Of a stretch of 16,641 bases of DNA, positions 5,329-13,756 are shown in pieces. The DNA lies in assembly GCA_905236495.1 (NCBI GenBank), contig CAJOPV010000156.1:1-16641 (forward strand). The letters run 5' to 3'. Below the pieces are notes generated by a model, which was not told the origin of the DNA, searched no databases, and saw nothing but the letters and a program-made list of their open reading frames with translations. Position numbers and translations under genes: made by a program. This DNA is from an uncultured Christensenellaceae bacterium. GTDB lineage: Bacteria > Bacillota > Clostridia > Christensenellales > Aristaeellaceae. How positions within the stretch are numbered: the stretch's first letter is position 1; each line of letters starts with the position of its first letter.

Positions 5329-7395
5329 ATATTCCGTCCCCTTATTTTCCGTTTTAAGCCCCGCGATGCGGAGCATTTCGCCGCGCAGGTAATCACACAG
5401 GCGCTCCTTTTCCTCGTTGGGAGGAATGGAGGCATCGTAGCGGGTGGGGACACCGAAGGTGATGGTGCGCTGCTTTTTATCGGCGTACAGGGGCACGAAC
5501 AGGGGGCATTTGCCCGTTTTGCCGCTGTATAGCTGCCCGATCATGGCAAAGCCGGTGAAAAACTCGGACACCCCTTCGTGAACGTAACGGTGATCGGCGG
5601 AGGTATCGGCGTTCTCGGGGAAGAGGAGGATATTGTCCCCCGCCTCCATGGCGGCGGTGGTCTCCCGGAAGGTCTGCATCAGCTTCCGGGGATTATCGTG
5701 ATACACGGGGATGCAGTCCACCGATTTCATGACCCAGGTGAGGAAGGGCGCGCCGATATGCACCATCAGAAAATGCAGCGCTCTCCGCTTCCAGCCGGTA
5801 AAATTCTGAAAGCTGCCGTTCATGGTGTGGTCGATAACGGCCTGCTTATCCGTCATTTCATAGGCCACCCAGGGGCGGAAGGAATAGGGCACGTACAGCG
5901 TCGCGACCACCGGGCCGTAGATTTCCCCATGATTGCAGACGAACACGCAGGGGGTATCCTCATCCAGCTTCACGTTTTCCCGGCCCTTGATCCTGTGGCG
6001 GTACAGAGGCCGCAGGATGAGCAAGATCAGCTTGATGCCGTAGTGCTTGAGGCTCCGCTGCACCACCACAGCCTCCAATTGATCGTGCAGGGCGCCGTTG
6101 CTGCGGCCCTCCTGCTGCAATTGGGTGTAGCGGCGCAGCTTTTCAATGTGCTGCTTCGTTAAGGGGAAGAGCAGGGAATACACCATGGCAGCCACCACCA
6201 GGGACAAGGCCGGCAACGTCAGAAGCGGGCTGAAGGAGCGGAAAATCTGGTCCCAGTCCCCGGGAAAATCGGTGGCGGTGAATATGCAGATCATCGTCAG
6301 GCCCACCAGGGCGATCATCTGGCCTGCCAGGGCAGCGAAATCCACCCGCAGCTGCTGGGCGAAATCCACGCCGCTGCCGGGGTCGTGCCCGATGGCGAAG
6401 GCCTCCACCCGTCGGATGTCCTGGGTCAGCTGCACGGCGACCCGGACGCACACCGTGGCCCCCACCGTACACAGCGCCAGGGACAGATAATCCTCCACCA
6501 TCCCCGGGGTATCCAGCGCCCGAACGAACAGGATGATGCCGTACAGCCATAAAACGAGGCCCAGCATCATCAGGAAGTTCGGGTCGCTTTTCTGCGCCCT
6601 GGCCCGGCGCATCACCTGATCCGCCAGGAAGCTGGCGGCGTAGGTGCACAGCAGGGCGATGCCCATGCACAGGATCAGGGCGTCGGCGGTGACGGCGATG
6701 TAGGTATAGGTCATTACCTGGGTGATTTGCAGCCCGGCGGTGATGCCCAGCAGCACCCCTTGAAAAATGCGGTAAGCGTGGGCTGAGCGCAGGTTTTCCA
6801 TATCCTGCCGGTCCTGCTCCGTAAAGGGCAGGGCCCGATCCCGCATGCGGTCCAGGGGAAAGGATTCCAGGATGCCGCTGAGGAGGTAGCCCCCCACCAG
6901 CGCCCAGACCGCCCCCCGCTCCATGGGGCTGAGCAAAAGCATCAAAAGCAGAAGCGGCAAAAAGAGCAATTGCACCCCGCAGATGCGGAGCAGGATGCCC
7001 ATGGTCTTTTTGTGATTCAAAAGCGCCCGCTCCAGAACGTAGCGGGAAAGGCTGGGCCGAAGCACGATGCACAGCACGATGCCCCCCAGCCGCCAGAAAT
7101 CCGCGCTGGCGAGGCTGATGGGATACACCGTCATCAGCGCCAGCACCAGGAGCAAAAGCACGATCAATAAGGCCGTGCCCGCCCGCCGCTGGGCTTTGGT
7201 AACGATGCCCTCGTGCAGCGGCACGCGAAAAGAACCCAGCAGCATGGCGGTGCGGCCTGCCAGGTACATGGCGCCCCCCAGGATGGGCAGGGATAAAACC
7301 ACGTTGGACGCCAGCATACAGTACAAATACGAATACAGCGTGCCGATGGTCATAAAGCTGCCCACGGCGCTGCTGCCCGTTTTCTCCTGCTGCAA
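5317..7395 (-). CDS. Polytopic membrane protein fused to a PlsC-like acyltransferase domain
   Basis: This 692-residue protein has a long N-terminal membrane region (about residues 10-420, roughly ten to twelve hydrophobic segments), a short basic linker and a C-terminal domain (about 450-690) of the lysophospholipid acyltransferase (PlsC/LPLAT) superfamily. Family motifs are visible: CNHGEIYGP at the catalytic block (His489), LLFPEN (FPE block, Glu594) and CPLFVPLY near the end. The aspartate expected five residues after the histidine is Gly494. The likely reaction is acyl transfer to a lysophospholipid or related lipid at the membrane. The membrane half recalls the pairing of the transporter LplT with the acyltransferase Aas, but I cannot assign its family. 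A TTG start at 7395 is preferred because GGGGGA precedes it by 9 nt; the next in-frame ATG (7353) has a poor binding site. It has its own promoter. Confidence 0.75.
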   Translation of the reverse strand: MQQEKTGSSAVGSFMTIGTLYSYLYCMLASNVVLSLPILGGAMYLAGRTAMLLGSFRVPLHEGIVTKAQRRAGTALLIVLLLLVLALMTVYPISLASADFWRLGGIVLCIVLRPSLSRYVLERALLNHKKTMGILLRICGVQLLFLPLLLLMLLLSPMERGAVWALVGGYLLSGILESFPLDRMRDRALPFTEQDRQDMENLRSAHAYRIFQGVLLGITAGLQITQVMTYTYIAVTADALILCMGIALLCTYAASFLADQVMRRARAQKSDPNFLMMLGLVLWLYGIILFVRALDTPGMVEDYLSLALCTVGATVCVRVAVQLTQDIRRVEAFAIGHDPGSGVDFAQQLRVDFAALAGQMIALVGLTMICIFTATDFPGDWDQIFRSFSPLLTLPALSLVVAAMVYSLLFPLTKQHIEKLRRYTQLQQEGRSNGALHDQLEAVVVQRSLKHYGIKLILLILRPLYRHRIKGRENVKLDEDTPCVFVCNHGEIYGPVVATLYVPYSFRPWVAYEMTDKQAVIDHTMNGSFQNFTGWKRRALHFLMVHIGAPFLTWVMKSVDCIPVYHDNPRKLMQTFRETTAAMEAGDNILLFPENADTSADHRYVHEGVSEFFTGFAMIGQLYSGKTGKCPLFVPLYADKKQRTITFGVPTRYDASIPPNEEKERLCDYLRGEMLRIAGLKTENKGTEYGGL

Positions 7396-7425
7396 GATAG
7401 CATCCCCCTTCCATCGTACCTTCCT

Positions 7426-7454
7426 ATTTTATCGCCAAATGACAAATTGCGCAA
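7426..7454 (-). promoter_or_regulatory. Sigma-A-like promoter of the acyltransferase fusion gene
   Basis: On the reverse strand TTGCGC (7449-7454) and TAAAAT (7426-7431) are separated by exactly 17 bp. This is the only promoter-like sequence between the terminator at 7475-7501 and the TTG start at 7395. The -35 box matches consensus in four of six positions. Confidence 0.65.
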
Positions 7455-7474
7455 GGGGCAGGTCAAAAAGGGAC

Positions 7475-7501
7475 AAAAAACGGCGGCCTCCCGGGCCGCC
7501 G
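7475..7501 (-). terminator. Strong intrinsic terminator closing the long leftward gene run
   Basis: On the reverse strand an 8-bp perfect GC-only stem CGGCGGCC / GGCCGCCG (7494-7501 with 7481-7488, 5-nt loop) is followed by TTTTTT (7475-7480). It lies 16 nt after the stop codon of the M42 aminopeptidase gene and is the only good terminator seen in the 9-kb run of leftward genes. Confidence 0.93.
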
Positions 7502-7517
7502 CATGAAGAGGGGTTTA

Positions 7518-8561
7518 TTACGCTTCGCCGATATAGGCCCGCAGCAGATCGAAGGTGGCGGCGAGGCCGTCGATATGGGTGCGCTCGTATCCATGCGTGC
7601 CCATGACGGCGGGGCCGAAGGCGGTGTTGATGACGTCGTGCCCGCTGGTGAGGGCTACGTCGCTGTCAGTGCCGTAGCGGGGCAGGTGGATATCCAAAGC
7701 GTAGGGGATACCCTTTTCCTCCGCCAGGGCTGCCAGCGCGGTGGTGGCGTCGTAATGATAGGGGAAGCGGCTGTCCAGGGCGATGATGGATACCTTGCGC
7801 TCGTCCGCCTGCTGCCCGGGGCCCACGCAGCCAACGTCCATGGAGAGGAACTCCCGGGTATCCGAAGGGATGCCGCAGGCGCCGCCGTGGCCGATTTCCT
7901 CATACATGCTGAAATGGGCGGTGAGTTTGCGCCCCGGGGTAACGCCCGTATCGTGCAGGAAGGCCAGATACGCCAGCATCACCGCCACGGCGGCCTTATC
8001 GTCCAGGAATCGGCTTTTGATGTAGCCCTTCTCGGTGATCACCAGGTTGGGGTCCAGGGCCACGATGTCCCCGGGGCGGATGCCCAGGGCCTCCACCTCC
8101 TGCCGGGAATGCACATCCTCATCCAGCCAGAGCAGAAGATCGTCGTAGGTGACGCCCTGGGTGAAATGGGCCTCGGTGGGCATGGTATGCAATGAGGGGT
8201 AGCGCCGCTTCATGCAGCCGGTATAAACGCCGCCCCGGCGGGTATGGATCCTGACGTTGGCCTGCTCCGCCCCGTAAGGGTGCAGCCCGCCGATCTTGGC
8301 GCACTGCAAGGTGCCGTTCTCCAGGATGCGGTGCACCATCAGGCCGATATCGTCCCCGTGAACGGATACGACGATGGGGTTTCCCTCCCCGCCGGCGCAG
8401 ACCGAAAAGCCGCCCTTGTTAAAATATTGAGGCGTTAAGCCCAGCGCCTCCGTTTTTTCCGAAAGGTACTTTTGAATGGCGGCGTAATCGCCGGTGGTGG
8501 AATCGATAGCGAGCAATTCCTTCAGGTAATCCAGCATAAGGGCTTTGTATTTCGCTTCCAT
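7518..8561 (-). CDS. M42 family aminopeptidase (dinuclear metal, FrvX/YsdC type)
   Basis: This is a 347-residue cytoplasmic metallo-aminopeptidase of family M42, enzymes that usually form large tetrahedral assemblies and trim peptides from the N-terminus. All expected metal and catalytic residues are present: H68 in VHGDDIG, the bridging Asp in FLDDKA (187-188), the Glu pair E221-E222 in YEEIGHGG, D242 in SMDVG and H323 in GTHGYERTH. Peptide specificity cannot be read off. I place the start at ATG 8561. AAGAGGTGA (8567-8575), a near-complete match to the 16S anti-Shine-Dalgarno sequence, precedes it by 5 nt; the longer in-frame GTG at 8570 overlaps that site. It is the last gene of the leftward run, 12 nt after thiI, and a strong terminator follows. 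Confidence 0.9.
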   Translation of the reverse strand: MEAKYKALMLDYLKELLAIDSTTGDYAAIQKYLSEKTEALGLTPQYFNKGGFSVCAGGEGNPIVVSVHGDDIGLMVHRILENGTLQCAKIGGLHPYGAEQANVRIHTRRGGVYTGCMKRRYPSLHTMPTEAHFTQGVTYDDLLLWLDEDVHSRQEVEALGIRPGDIVALDPNLVITEKGYIKSRFLDDKAAVAVMLAYLAFLHDTGVTPGRKLTAHFSMYEEIGHGGACGIPSDTREFLSMDVGCVGPGQQADERKVSIIALDSRFPYHYDATTALAALAEEKGIPYALDIHLPRYGTDSDVALTSGHDVINTAFGPAVMGTHGYERTHIDGLAATFDLLRAYIGEA

Positions 8562-8573
8562 ATCAGTCACCTC

Positions 8574-9722
8574 TTACAGCGTAACGATTTCGGCGTTATC
8601 CACCGCTGTTTGGATCAGCGTTTCCTGATCCAGCCTGCTTTCGCCCTTGAGGATCAGCTCCATTTTGGGCTTGGTGGCGGGATGGCGGGGGGTAAAGACG
8701 GTGCAGCAATCCTCGTAGGGGAGGATGGAGGTTTCATAGGTGCCGATCTTCCGGGCGTAATCCATGATATCGATTTTATCAAAGCCGATGAGGGGCCGGA
8801 ACACGGGCATCTTCACCACCTCGTTGGTGGTGGCAAGGGCTTCCATGGTCTGGCTGGCGACCTGGCCCACCGATTCGCCGGTGATGAGGGCCAGGGCCTC
8901 TTCCTTCTGGGCGATGCGCTCCGCGATCCGCATCATGTAGCGGCGCATGATGAGGGTGGTGTAATCCTCCGGGCATTTTTCGTGGATCTGCATCTGGATA
9001 TCCGTAAAGGGCACCACATAAACCTTGAGGCCGCAGCAGTATTCCGATAATATCTTTGCCAGGTCCAGTACCTTCTGCTTGGCAAACTCGCTGGTGTAGG
9101 GGAAGGAATGATAATGCACCGCCACCAATTGCACCCCGCGCTTGGCGATCATATACCCCGCCACCGGGCTGTCAATGCCGCCGGACAGGAGCAGGGCCGC
9201 CTTGCCCCCGGTGCCCACCGGCATGCCCCCCACGGCGGGATACACCCGGCAGTACAGATAAGCCTGATCCCGAATCTCGATGGACAGAACGTGCTGGGGA
9301 TGACGCACATCCACCTTCAAACGGTCCTCATTGCGCATCAGCACGTATTCGCCCACCTTGGCGTTGATCTGGGGAGAATCCAGGAAATAATGCTTATCAG
9401 ACCGGCGGGCCTCCACCTTGAACGTGCCGGACAACCCCTGCATCAGCTCGTTTGCCTCCCGGCAGATGCCCTCAAAATCGTCCTTATCCATTTCCACGGC
9501 AGGGGCGATGGAGTGGACGCCGAACACCTTCGATATCCGCTGCATGCAGCCCTCCAGGTCGTCCATGCCGCTGACGAACACCCGGGCGTCATGGAGCCAC
9601 ACCTGGCCCCCGAAGGGCTTGGCGGCCTCCTTTACCCGCTGCACCAGCGCCCGCAGGAAATAGGGCCTGTTCAGCCCCTTCAAGTAGATTTCACCGTACC
9701 GAACCATGAGCAGCTTACGCAT
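8574..9722 (-). CDS. thiI: tRNA 4-thiouridine synthetase ThiI (rhodanese-less type)
   Basis: This 382-residue protein activates U8 of tRNA with ATP and transfers sulfur to make 4-thiouridine; some homologues also supply sulfur for thiamine. It has an N-terminal ferredoxin-like region, a THUMP domain (about 60-165) and a PP-loop ATPase domain with the pyrophosphate-binding SGGIDS (180-185). The conserved segment PYEDCCTVFTPRHPATKP (335-352) supplies the likely catalytic cysteine (C339 or C340). The C-terminal rhodanese domain of the E. coli enzyme is absent, as in Bacillus and most Firmicutes, where a dedicated cysteine desulfurase delivers sulfur directly. That enzyme is encoded 9 nt upstream. 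ATG 9722 has GAGGA 7 nt before it. No thiamine biosynthesis genes lie nearby, which favours the tRNA role. Confidence 0.95.
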   Translation of the reverse strand: MRKLLMVRYGEIYLKGLNRPYFLRALVQRVKEAAKPFGGQVWLHDARVFVSGMDDLEGCMQRISKVFGVHSIAPAVEMDKDDFEGICREANELMQGLSGTFKVEARRSDKHYFLDSPQINAKVGEYVLMRNEDRLKVDVRHPQHVLSIEIRDQAYLYCRVYPAVGGMPVGTGGKAALLLSGGIDSPVAGYMIAKRGVQLVAVHYHSFPYTSEFAKQKVLDLAKILSEYCCGLKVYVVPFTDIQMQIHEKCPEDYTTLIMRRYMMRIAERIAQKEEALALITGESVGQVASQTMEALATTNEVVKMPVFRPLIGFDKIDIMDYARKIGTYETSILPYEDCCTVFTPRHPATKPKMELILKGESRLDQETLIQTAVDNAEIVTL

Positions 9723-9731
9723 AAGTATTCC

Positions 9732-10868
9732 TCATCTTCTTTGAAATTTGGATAATACGGCATATTGCCTCTGGATCGCCTGAGCTGTTATCTCCATTTC
9801 CGCCCGGGTGTTTTCCGGGCACAGGGAGAAGCGCAGGGCGGATTCCGCCTGAGGGGCGGGCACGTGCATGGCCCGGAGCACCGGGCTGACCCGCTGCTTA
9901 AAGGAGGAGCAGGCGGAGCCCATGCCCACATAGATCCTTTCGCCTTCCAGGGCGTGCAGCATGGTTTCAGACCGCACGGGGGGCAGGGATACGTTCAGAA
10001 TGTGGGGAGCGGAAAGGGGACTGTCCGGCGCGGGGCCGTTCACCGACGCCCCGAGCACGGCCTGCTGAATGAGCCGCCACAGAAGCAGCTTCGTTTCCCG
10101 CATCTCATTTTCCTTGGGGTACGCCCGGATGGCGGCAAGCAAGCCCGCGATGCCGGGGGTGTTTTCCGTGCCGGAGCGAAGCCCCCCCTCCTGCCCGCCG
10201 CCCATCTGCCGGGGGTTTAACTGGGCACGGGGAGCGAGCACCAGGGCGCCGACGCCCTTGGGGGCGTGGATCTTATGCCCGGAAAGGGCGTAGCTGTCTG
10301 CCCCCAGGGCCGCCATATCGAAGGGCACTCTTAAAAAGCCCTGCACCCCGTCCACGTGGAAGTGGGCGGCGGGGGCGATCTCCCTGCGCAGGGCGGCGAT
10401 TTCCGAAAGGGGCTGGATGGCCCCCGTTTCGTTGTTCACCTGCATGCAGCAGATCATCGCCGTATCCGGCGAAAGCATGTCCCGCAGGGCGGTTAGATCC
10501 ACCCGGCCCATACGGTCGTAGGGGATTTCTTCTGCTTCCAGGCCGCAGTGCTGGCAGGCCTCCTTCACGGCGGGATGCTCTCCCGCGCTGAAGAGCACTT
10601 TGCCGCTGCGAAGCTTGGAGGCTCTGCCCAGGATCGCCAGGTTATCCGCCTCGGTGCCCCCGGAGGTGAAGATCACCTTGGAGGCCATGGGCGCGTGGAC
10701 GGAAATGAGCACCGCGTCTCGGCAGTCCCGCAGGGCGGTGGCGGCCCGGAGAGCGGGGGCGTACAGGGCGGAAGGATTATAAAACCCCTCCCGCATGCAG
10801 GCGTTCATGGCCTCCACCGCGGCATCGCAGGGCCGGGTGGTGGCGCTGTTATCCAAATAAACGGACAT
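9732..10868 (-). CDS. Cysteine desulfurase, NifS/IscS-like, probable sulfur donor to ThiI
   Basis: This 378-residue class V PLP enzyme should convert cysteine to alanine and pass the sulfur, as a persulfide, to a partner. The N-terminus VYLDNSATTRP is diagnostic. PLP-binding features include the SGGTEADN loop (69-76), H98, VNNETGA (144-150), DGVQ (173-176) and the Schiff-base lysine K199 in SGHKI. RSGTEN occurs at 231-236 and the active-site cysteine C320 lies in GSACSS on the mobile loop. Direct linkage to thiI (9-nt gap) suggests the NifZ/IscS2-type desulfurase dedicated to tRNA 4-thiouridine rather than a general iron-sulfur assembly enzyme; no iscU or iscA is seen. The ribosome binding site is weak, so translation may depend on coupling from the gene 21 nt upstream. 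Confidence 0.93.
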   Translation of the reverse strand: MSVYLDNSATTRPCDAAVEAMNACMREGFYNPSALYAPALRAATALRDCRDAVLISVHAPMASKVIFTSGGTEADNLAILGRASKLRSGKVLFSAGEHPAVKEACQHCGLEAEEIPYDRMGRVDLTALRDMLSPDTAMICCMQVNNETGAIQPLSEIAALRREIAPAAHFHVDGVQGFLRVPFDMAALGADSYALSGHKIHAPKGVGALVLAPRAQLNPRQMGGGQEGGLRSGTENTPGIAGLLAAIRAYPKENEMRETKLLLWRLIQQAVLGASVNGPAPDSPLSAPHILNVSLPPVRSETMLHALEGERIYVGMGSACSSFKQRVSPVLRAMHVPAPQAESALRFSLCPENTRAEMEITAQAIQRQYAVLSKFQRR

Positions 10869-10889
10869 GAAAAGCTTCCGTGCCTCTCT

Positions 10890-11450
10890 TTAGTTATTCT
10901 GCCAAACGCCCTGGGGGATGACCTTCTTGATCATATCCCGCATTTCCTCGCTGGGCTCGATGATGATGATGCGCTTGTTGCCGTCCTTCTGGAAGAAGAA
11001 ATAGAACAGCTCCGCGTCCCGGTTCAAAAACCAGTTGCTGCGCTTCACGTTCTGCATGCTGATGTAGCGGTTGAAGGAGCCGGAGGCCACCAGGCCGCAG
11101 GCCTCCACGTTTTTGATGTTCATGGTGCCCAGGGACTTGCGCTTTTTATTGTTGAATACCTGGGCGAAATCCATCTGGCTGTTGGTGAGGGTGTATTCGT
11201 ATTCCGTCTTGATCCTGTCCCGGAACAGGAAGATCAGCAGCGCCGCGCCGCCGAAAACCACCAATTCCGCCAGCGCCAGGAAAAAGGAGGTCCCGAAGCC
11301 TTCCATGCTCAGGATCCGGGTCAGGGACGCGAAAACAAGCAGGGCATATACTCCCAGCAGCACCATCACAGCCGTGGCGGTGATAAACAGGGCGGTTTGG
11401 ACGCCGCCGTTCCGCTTGGCGACGACCTCTTCTTTGAATTGATCCATCAT
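10890..11450 (-). CDS. Small membrane protein, DUF6106-like
   Basis: This 186-residue protein has a short cytoplasmic N-terminus (MMDQFKEEVVAKRNGG), two adjacent transmembrane segments (about residues 18-42 and 55-76) and a soluble C-terminal domain of about 110 residues rich in basic and aromatic residues. The layout, with the phrase EYEYTLTNSQMDFAQVF just after TM2, resembles the Clostridia family annotated DUF6106; I assign it by recollection, not by search. Function is unknown. The soluble part has the feel of a PH-like membrane-surface domain, which is a guess. Start ATG 11450 follows GGGAGG with an 8-9 nt spacer; a second ATG is the next codon. It is packed between ispA (29 nt) and the cysteine desulfurase gene (21 nt), so it belongs to the same transcript. 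Confidence 0.7.
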   Translation of the reverse strand: MMDQFKEEVVAKRNGGVQTALFITATAVMVLLGVYALLVFASLTRILSMEGFGTSFFLALAELVVFGGAALLIFLFRDRIKTEYEYTLTNSQMDFAQVFNNKKRKSLGTMNIKNVEACGLVASGSFNRYISMQNVKRSNWFLNRDAELFYFFFQKDGNKRIIIIEPSEEMRDMIKKVIPQGVWQNN

Positions 11451-11479
11451 TTGTTTTTACCTCCCAATTTGTAGGATAT

Positions 11480-12340
11480 TTACTGCGCCCGCCTCAGCAT
11501 GGCGCAGGTTAATTCCCGGATGGAAGCCGCCCGCTCGCCAAAGCAGCTCAGAGCGTCCAGGGCGGCCCGGGTGTGGGCCTCCGCGTCCTTTTTCGCCTGA
11601 GGGACGCCCACGCAGGCGGGCCAGGTCAGTTTGCCCTCCGCCTGGTCCTTGCCCAGGGTTTTGCCCATGAGGGCGGGGTCCCCTTCCAGGTCCAACAGGT
11701 CGTCCACGATCTGGAAGGCCATGCCCAGATGGCAGCCGAAGGCGCGGCCCGCCTCGATTTCCGCTTCGGAGGCGCCGCCTAAAATGAGCCCCGCCGTCAC
11801 GGGGGCGGTGAGCAGGGCGGCGGTCTTGCCCCGGTGGATGGCCTGAACGGTTTCAAGCTCCGGCTGCGTTCCCTCCAGCGTCACATCCAGCGTTTGGCCC
11901 GCCAGCATGCCGCCGACCCCCGCCGCCCGGGCGATTTCTCCGAAGGCCCGGAAGGCCCGGGGATGGGGAGAGGAGGCTATCAGCTCGAAGGCGTGGGTCA
12001 AAAGCCCGTCCCCAGCCAGGATCGCCATGGCCTCGCCATACACCACGTGATTGGTGGGCTTGCCCCGGCGCAGGGTATCGTTATCCATGGCGGGCAGATC
12101 GTCGTGGATCAGGGAGTAGGCGTGGATCATTTCCAGGGCGGCGGCGAAGGGCAGGGCAGCTTCCGAATCGCTCCCCGCCATTTCACAGCTCATAAGGGTC
12201 AGGCAGCCCCGAAGGCGTTTCCCGCCGGAAAGGAGGCTGTACCGCATGGCGGAGCGCAGCTTTTCCGGCGCGCCCGTCAGGGGCAGGGCGGAAAGGTAGG
12301 TTTCCAACCGCCGCTTATACGGCGTCAGCACATCCTTCAC
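11480..12340 (-). CDS. ispA: Polyprenyl diphosphate synthase, farnesyl diphosphate synthase type
   Basis: This 286-residue trans-isoprenyl diphosphate synthase condenses isopentenyl diphosphate with an allylic primer. It provides precursors for undecaprenyl phosphate and quinones. The first aspartate-rich motif is DDLPAMDND (80-88), preceded by YSLIH. The second is DDLLD (213-217), and the basic motif GKRLRG (40-45) binds diphosphate. The GKTAAL and FQIVDD segments are typical. Length and the ring of residues before the first motif fit a farnesyl or geranylgeranyl synthase; chain length cannot be settled by eye. It starts with GTG at 12340, overlapping the xseB stop as GTGA, with GGAGG 7 nt upstream. 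The xseA-xseB-ispA order is common in Firmicutes; the often adjacent dxs gene is not here. Confidence 0.93.
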   Translation of the reverse strand: MKDVLTPYKRRLETYLSALPLTGAPEKLRSAMRYSLLSGGKRLRGCLTLMSCEMAGSDSEAALPFAAALEMIHAYSLIHDDLPAMDNDTLRRGKPTNHVVYGEAMAILAGDGLLTHAFELIASSPHPRAFRAFGEIARAAGVGGMLAGQTLDVTLEGTQPELETVQAIHRGKTAALLTAPVTAGLILGGASEAEIEAGRAFGCHLGMAFQIVDDLLDLEGDPALMGKTLGKDQAEGKLTWPACVGVPQAKKDAEAHTRAALDALSCFGERAASIRELTCAMLRRAQ

Positions 12341-12555
12341 GGCGCATCCTCCAGGGGCTTCAGCTCTCCGCCGGATAATTCCAGCATCTTCTTTTCCGCG
12401 GCGGACAATTCCGCCGTCAGTTCCTTTGACAGCCTGATCCCCGCTTCATAGCTTTTCAGTGTTTCATCCAGGGGCAAATTGCCCCCTTCCATTTTGCGGA
12501 TCAGCTCTTCCAATTCGGAGAGCCTGTCCTCAAAGGTTGCCTGCTTCTTCGCCAA
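12337..12555 (-). CDS. xseB: Exodeoxyribonuclease VII small subunit
   Basis: This 72-residue protein is the usual length for XseB. It opens MAKKQATFEDRLSELEELIR, continues KMEGGNLPLDETLKSYEAG, and ends in a helical region: the expected helical hairpin that wraps XseA in the ExoVII complex. It begins with TTG at 12555, supported by AGGAGG 6-7 nt upstream, inside the 3' end of xseA. It overlaps xseA by 26 nt and ispA by 4 nt, so synthesis of the two ExoVII subunits is probably coupled. Confidence 0.93.
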   Translation of the reverse strand: MAKKQATFEDRLSELEELIRKMEGGNLPLDETLKSYEAGIRLSKELTAELSAAEKKMLELSGGELKPLEDAP

Positions 12556-13753
12556 AGGGATCCTCCTTCCGCTTTTCCAGCGTGCGCACCCGCACGCGCC
12601 CGTCCTGCAGGATCAACGTCATATCCTCCGAAGCCCTTTCAACGCTGGTGACAGCGGTTTTGCCGGAAAGCACCACCGCGTAGCCCCGGCTCAGGGCCTG
12701 CCGGGGGCCCAGGGCGTTCAGCTTGTTTTGAAGCAATGTCAATTGGCTCCTCCGGGCAGTCATGCTTCTTTCCGCCGCGGAGGAAAGCCGCTGGCTCAAG
12801 AGCCCGGATCGGGCCTGCATCCGCTGCAATTGGGCGGCGGGATGACAGGAGGCCAGCCGCTTTTCCAGGTAGGCCACCCGGGAGGTCAGGGATAACAGCT
12901 GGCTTTTTCCCGCCTTCTCCAGGCCCCTGCGCATTTTCTCCACGGCGGCCTCCAGGGCGTCCCTTTCCGGCACGCACACCTCCGCCGCCACGGAGGGGGT
13001 GGCGGCCCGCACGTCCGCCGCCAGGTCGCTGAGGGTCACATCCACCTCGTGGCCCACGGCGGACACCACCGGCACCGGGCAGGCGGCGATGGCCCGCACA
13101 ACGATCTCCTCGTTGAAGGCCCACAGATCCTCCAGCGATCCGCCGCCCCGGCCTACGATCACCACATCCACCTGGGGAAGCAGGGCGATTTCGGCGATGC
13201 CGGCGGCAATATCCTCCGCGGCGCCTTCTCCCTGCACCTGGGCGGGGCGCAGGATGATCTGCATGGCGGGGTAGCGCCTTCTCGTCACGGTCAGGATATC
13301 GTGGATCACCGCGCCGCTTCGGCTGGTGACGACGCCGATGGCCCGGGGCAGGAGGGGCAGGGGACGCTTTTTCGTCACGTCGAAAAGCCCTTCCTTCATC
13401 AGCCTGTTCTTTAACTGCTCCAGCTTGAGGAACAGATCGCCCACCCCGTCCCGGGTGACGGATTCGGCGTAAAACTGGTAGCTGCCCCGCTCGGCGTACA
13501 AGCCCACGCCCCCGGTGAGAATCACCTTCATGCCGTTTTCCGGGCGGAAGGAAAGCCGCGCATTGTACTGCCGGAAGCAAACGCACTGAATGGTGCAGCT
13601 TTCATCCTTCAGGGTGAAATACCAATGCCCGGAGGAATAGCTCTTAAAATCGCTGATCTCTCCCCGAAGGGAAAGGAAGCGCAGCGACGGGTCGCTTGCC
13701 AGGGCGCGGCGCACATAATCGTTGAGCTCGGATACGGTAAGCGTCCAGGCCAT
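12530..13753 (-). CDS. xseA: Exodeoxyribonuclease VII large subunit
   Basis: This 407-residue catalytic subunit of ExoVII degrades single-stranded DNA from both ends in repair and recombination. It has an N-terminal OB-fold DNA-binding domain (about 1-100, with SGHWYFTLKD at 41-50) and a catalytic domain (about 120-310). Family motifs are GVVTSRSGAVIHD (140-152), GRGGGSLEDLW (201-211), GHEVDVTL (234-241) and DVRAATPSVAAE (247-258). A long helical region for XseB binding follows. Length is close to the family norm of about 400-450. The ATG at 13753 has only a poor ribosome binding site and lies 3 nt after the folD stop, so translational coupling to folD is likely. Confidence 0.95.
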   Translation of the reverse strand: MAWTLTVSELNDYVRRALASDPSLRFLSLRGEISDFKSYSSGHWYFTLKDESCTIQCVCFRQYNARLSFRPENGMKVILTGGVGLYAERGSYQFYAESVTRDGVGDLFLKLEQLKNRLMKEGLFDVTKKRPLPLLPRAIGVVTSRSGAVIHDILTVTRRRYPAMQIILRPAQVQGEGAAEDIAAGIAEIALLPQVDVVIVGRGGGSLEDLWAFNEEIVVRAIAACPVPVVSAVGHEVDVTLSDLAADVRAATPSVAAEVCVPERDALEAAVEKMRRGLEKAGKSQLLSLTSRVAYLEKRLASCHPAAQLQRMQARSGLLSQRLSSAAERSMTARRSQLTLLQNKLNALGPRQALSRGYAVVLSGKTAVTSVERASEDMTLILQDGRVRVRTLEKRKEDPFGEEAGNL

Positions 13754-13756
13754 CGG

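Noticed and set aside
6143..7414. 423-codon ORF on the same strand as, and in a different frame from, the acyltransferase fusion
   Set aside because: Its protein is Gly/Ala/Arg/His-rich without hydrophobic segments, whereas the chosen frame shows clear membrane segments and PlsC motifs.
8562..8570. GTG start for the M42 aminopeptidase, three codons upstream
   Set aside because: The GTG overlaps the AAGAGGTGA ribosome binding site that is ideally placed for ATG 8561, so the shorter form is more likely.
12639..13586. 315-codon reverse-strand ORF within xseA
   Set aside because: It is an Arg/Gly/Pro-rich alternative frame of a GC-rich gene; the xseA frame carries all ExoVII motifs.
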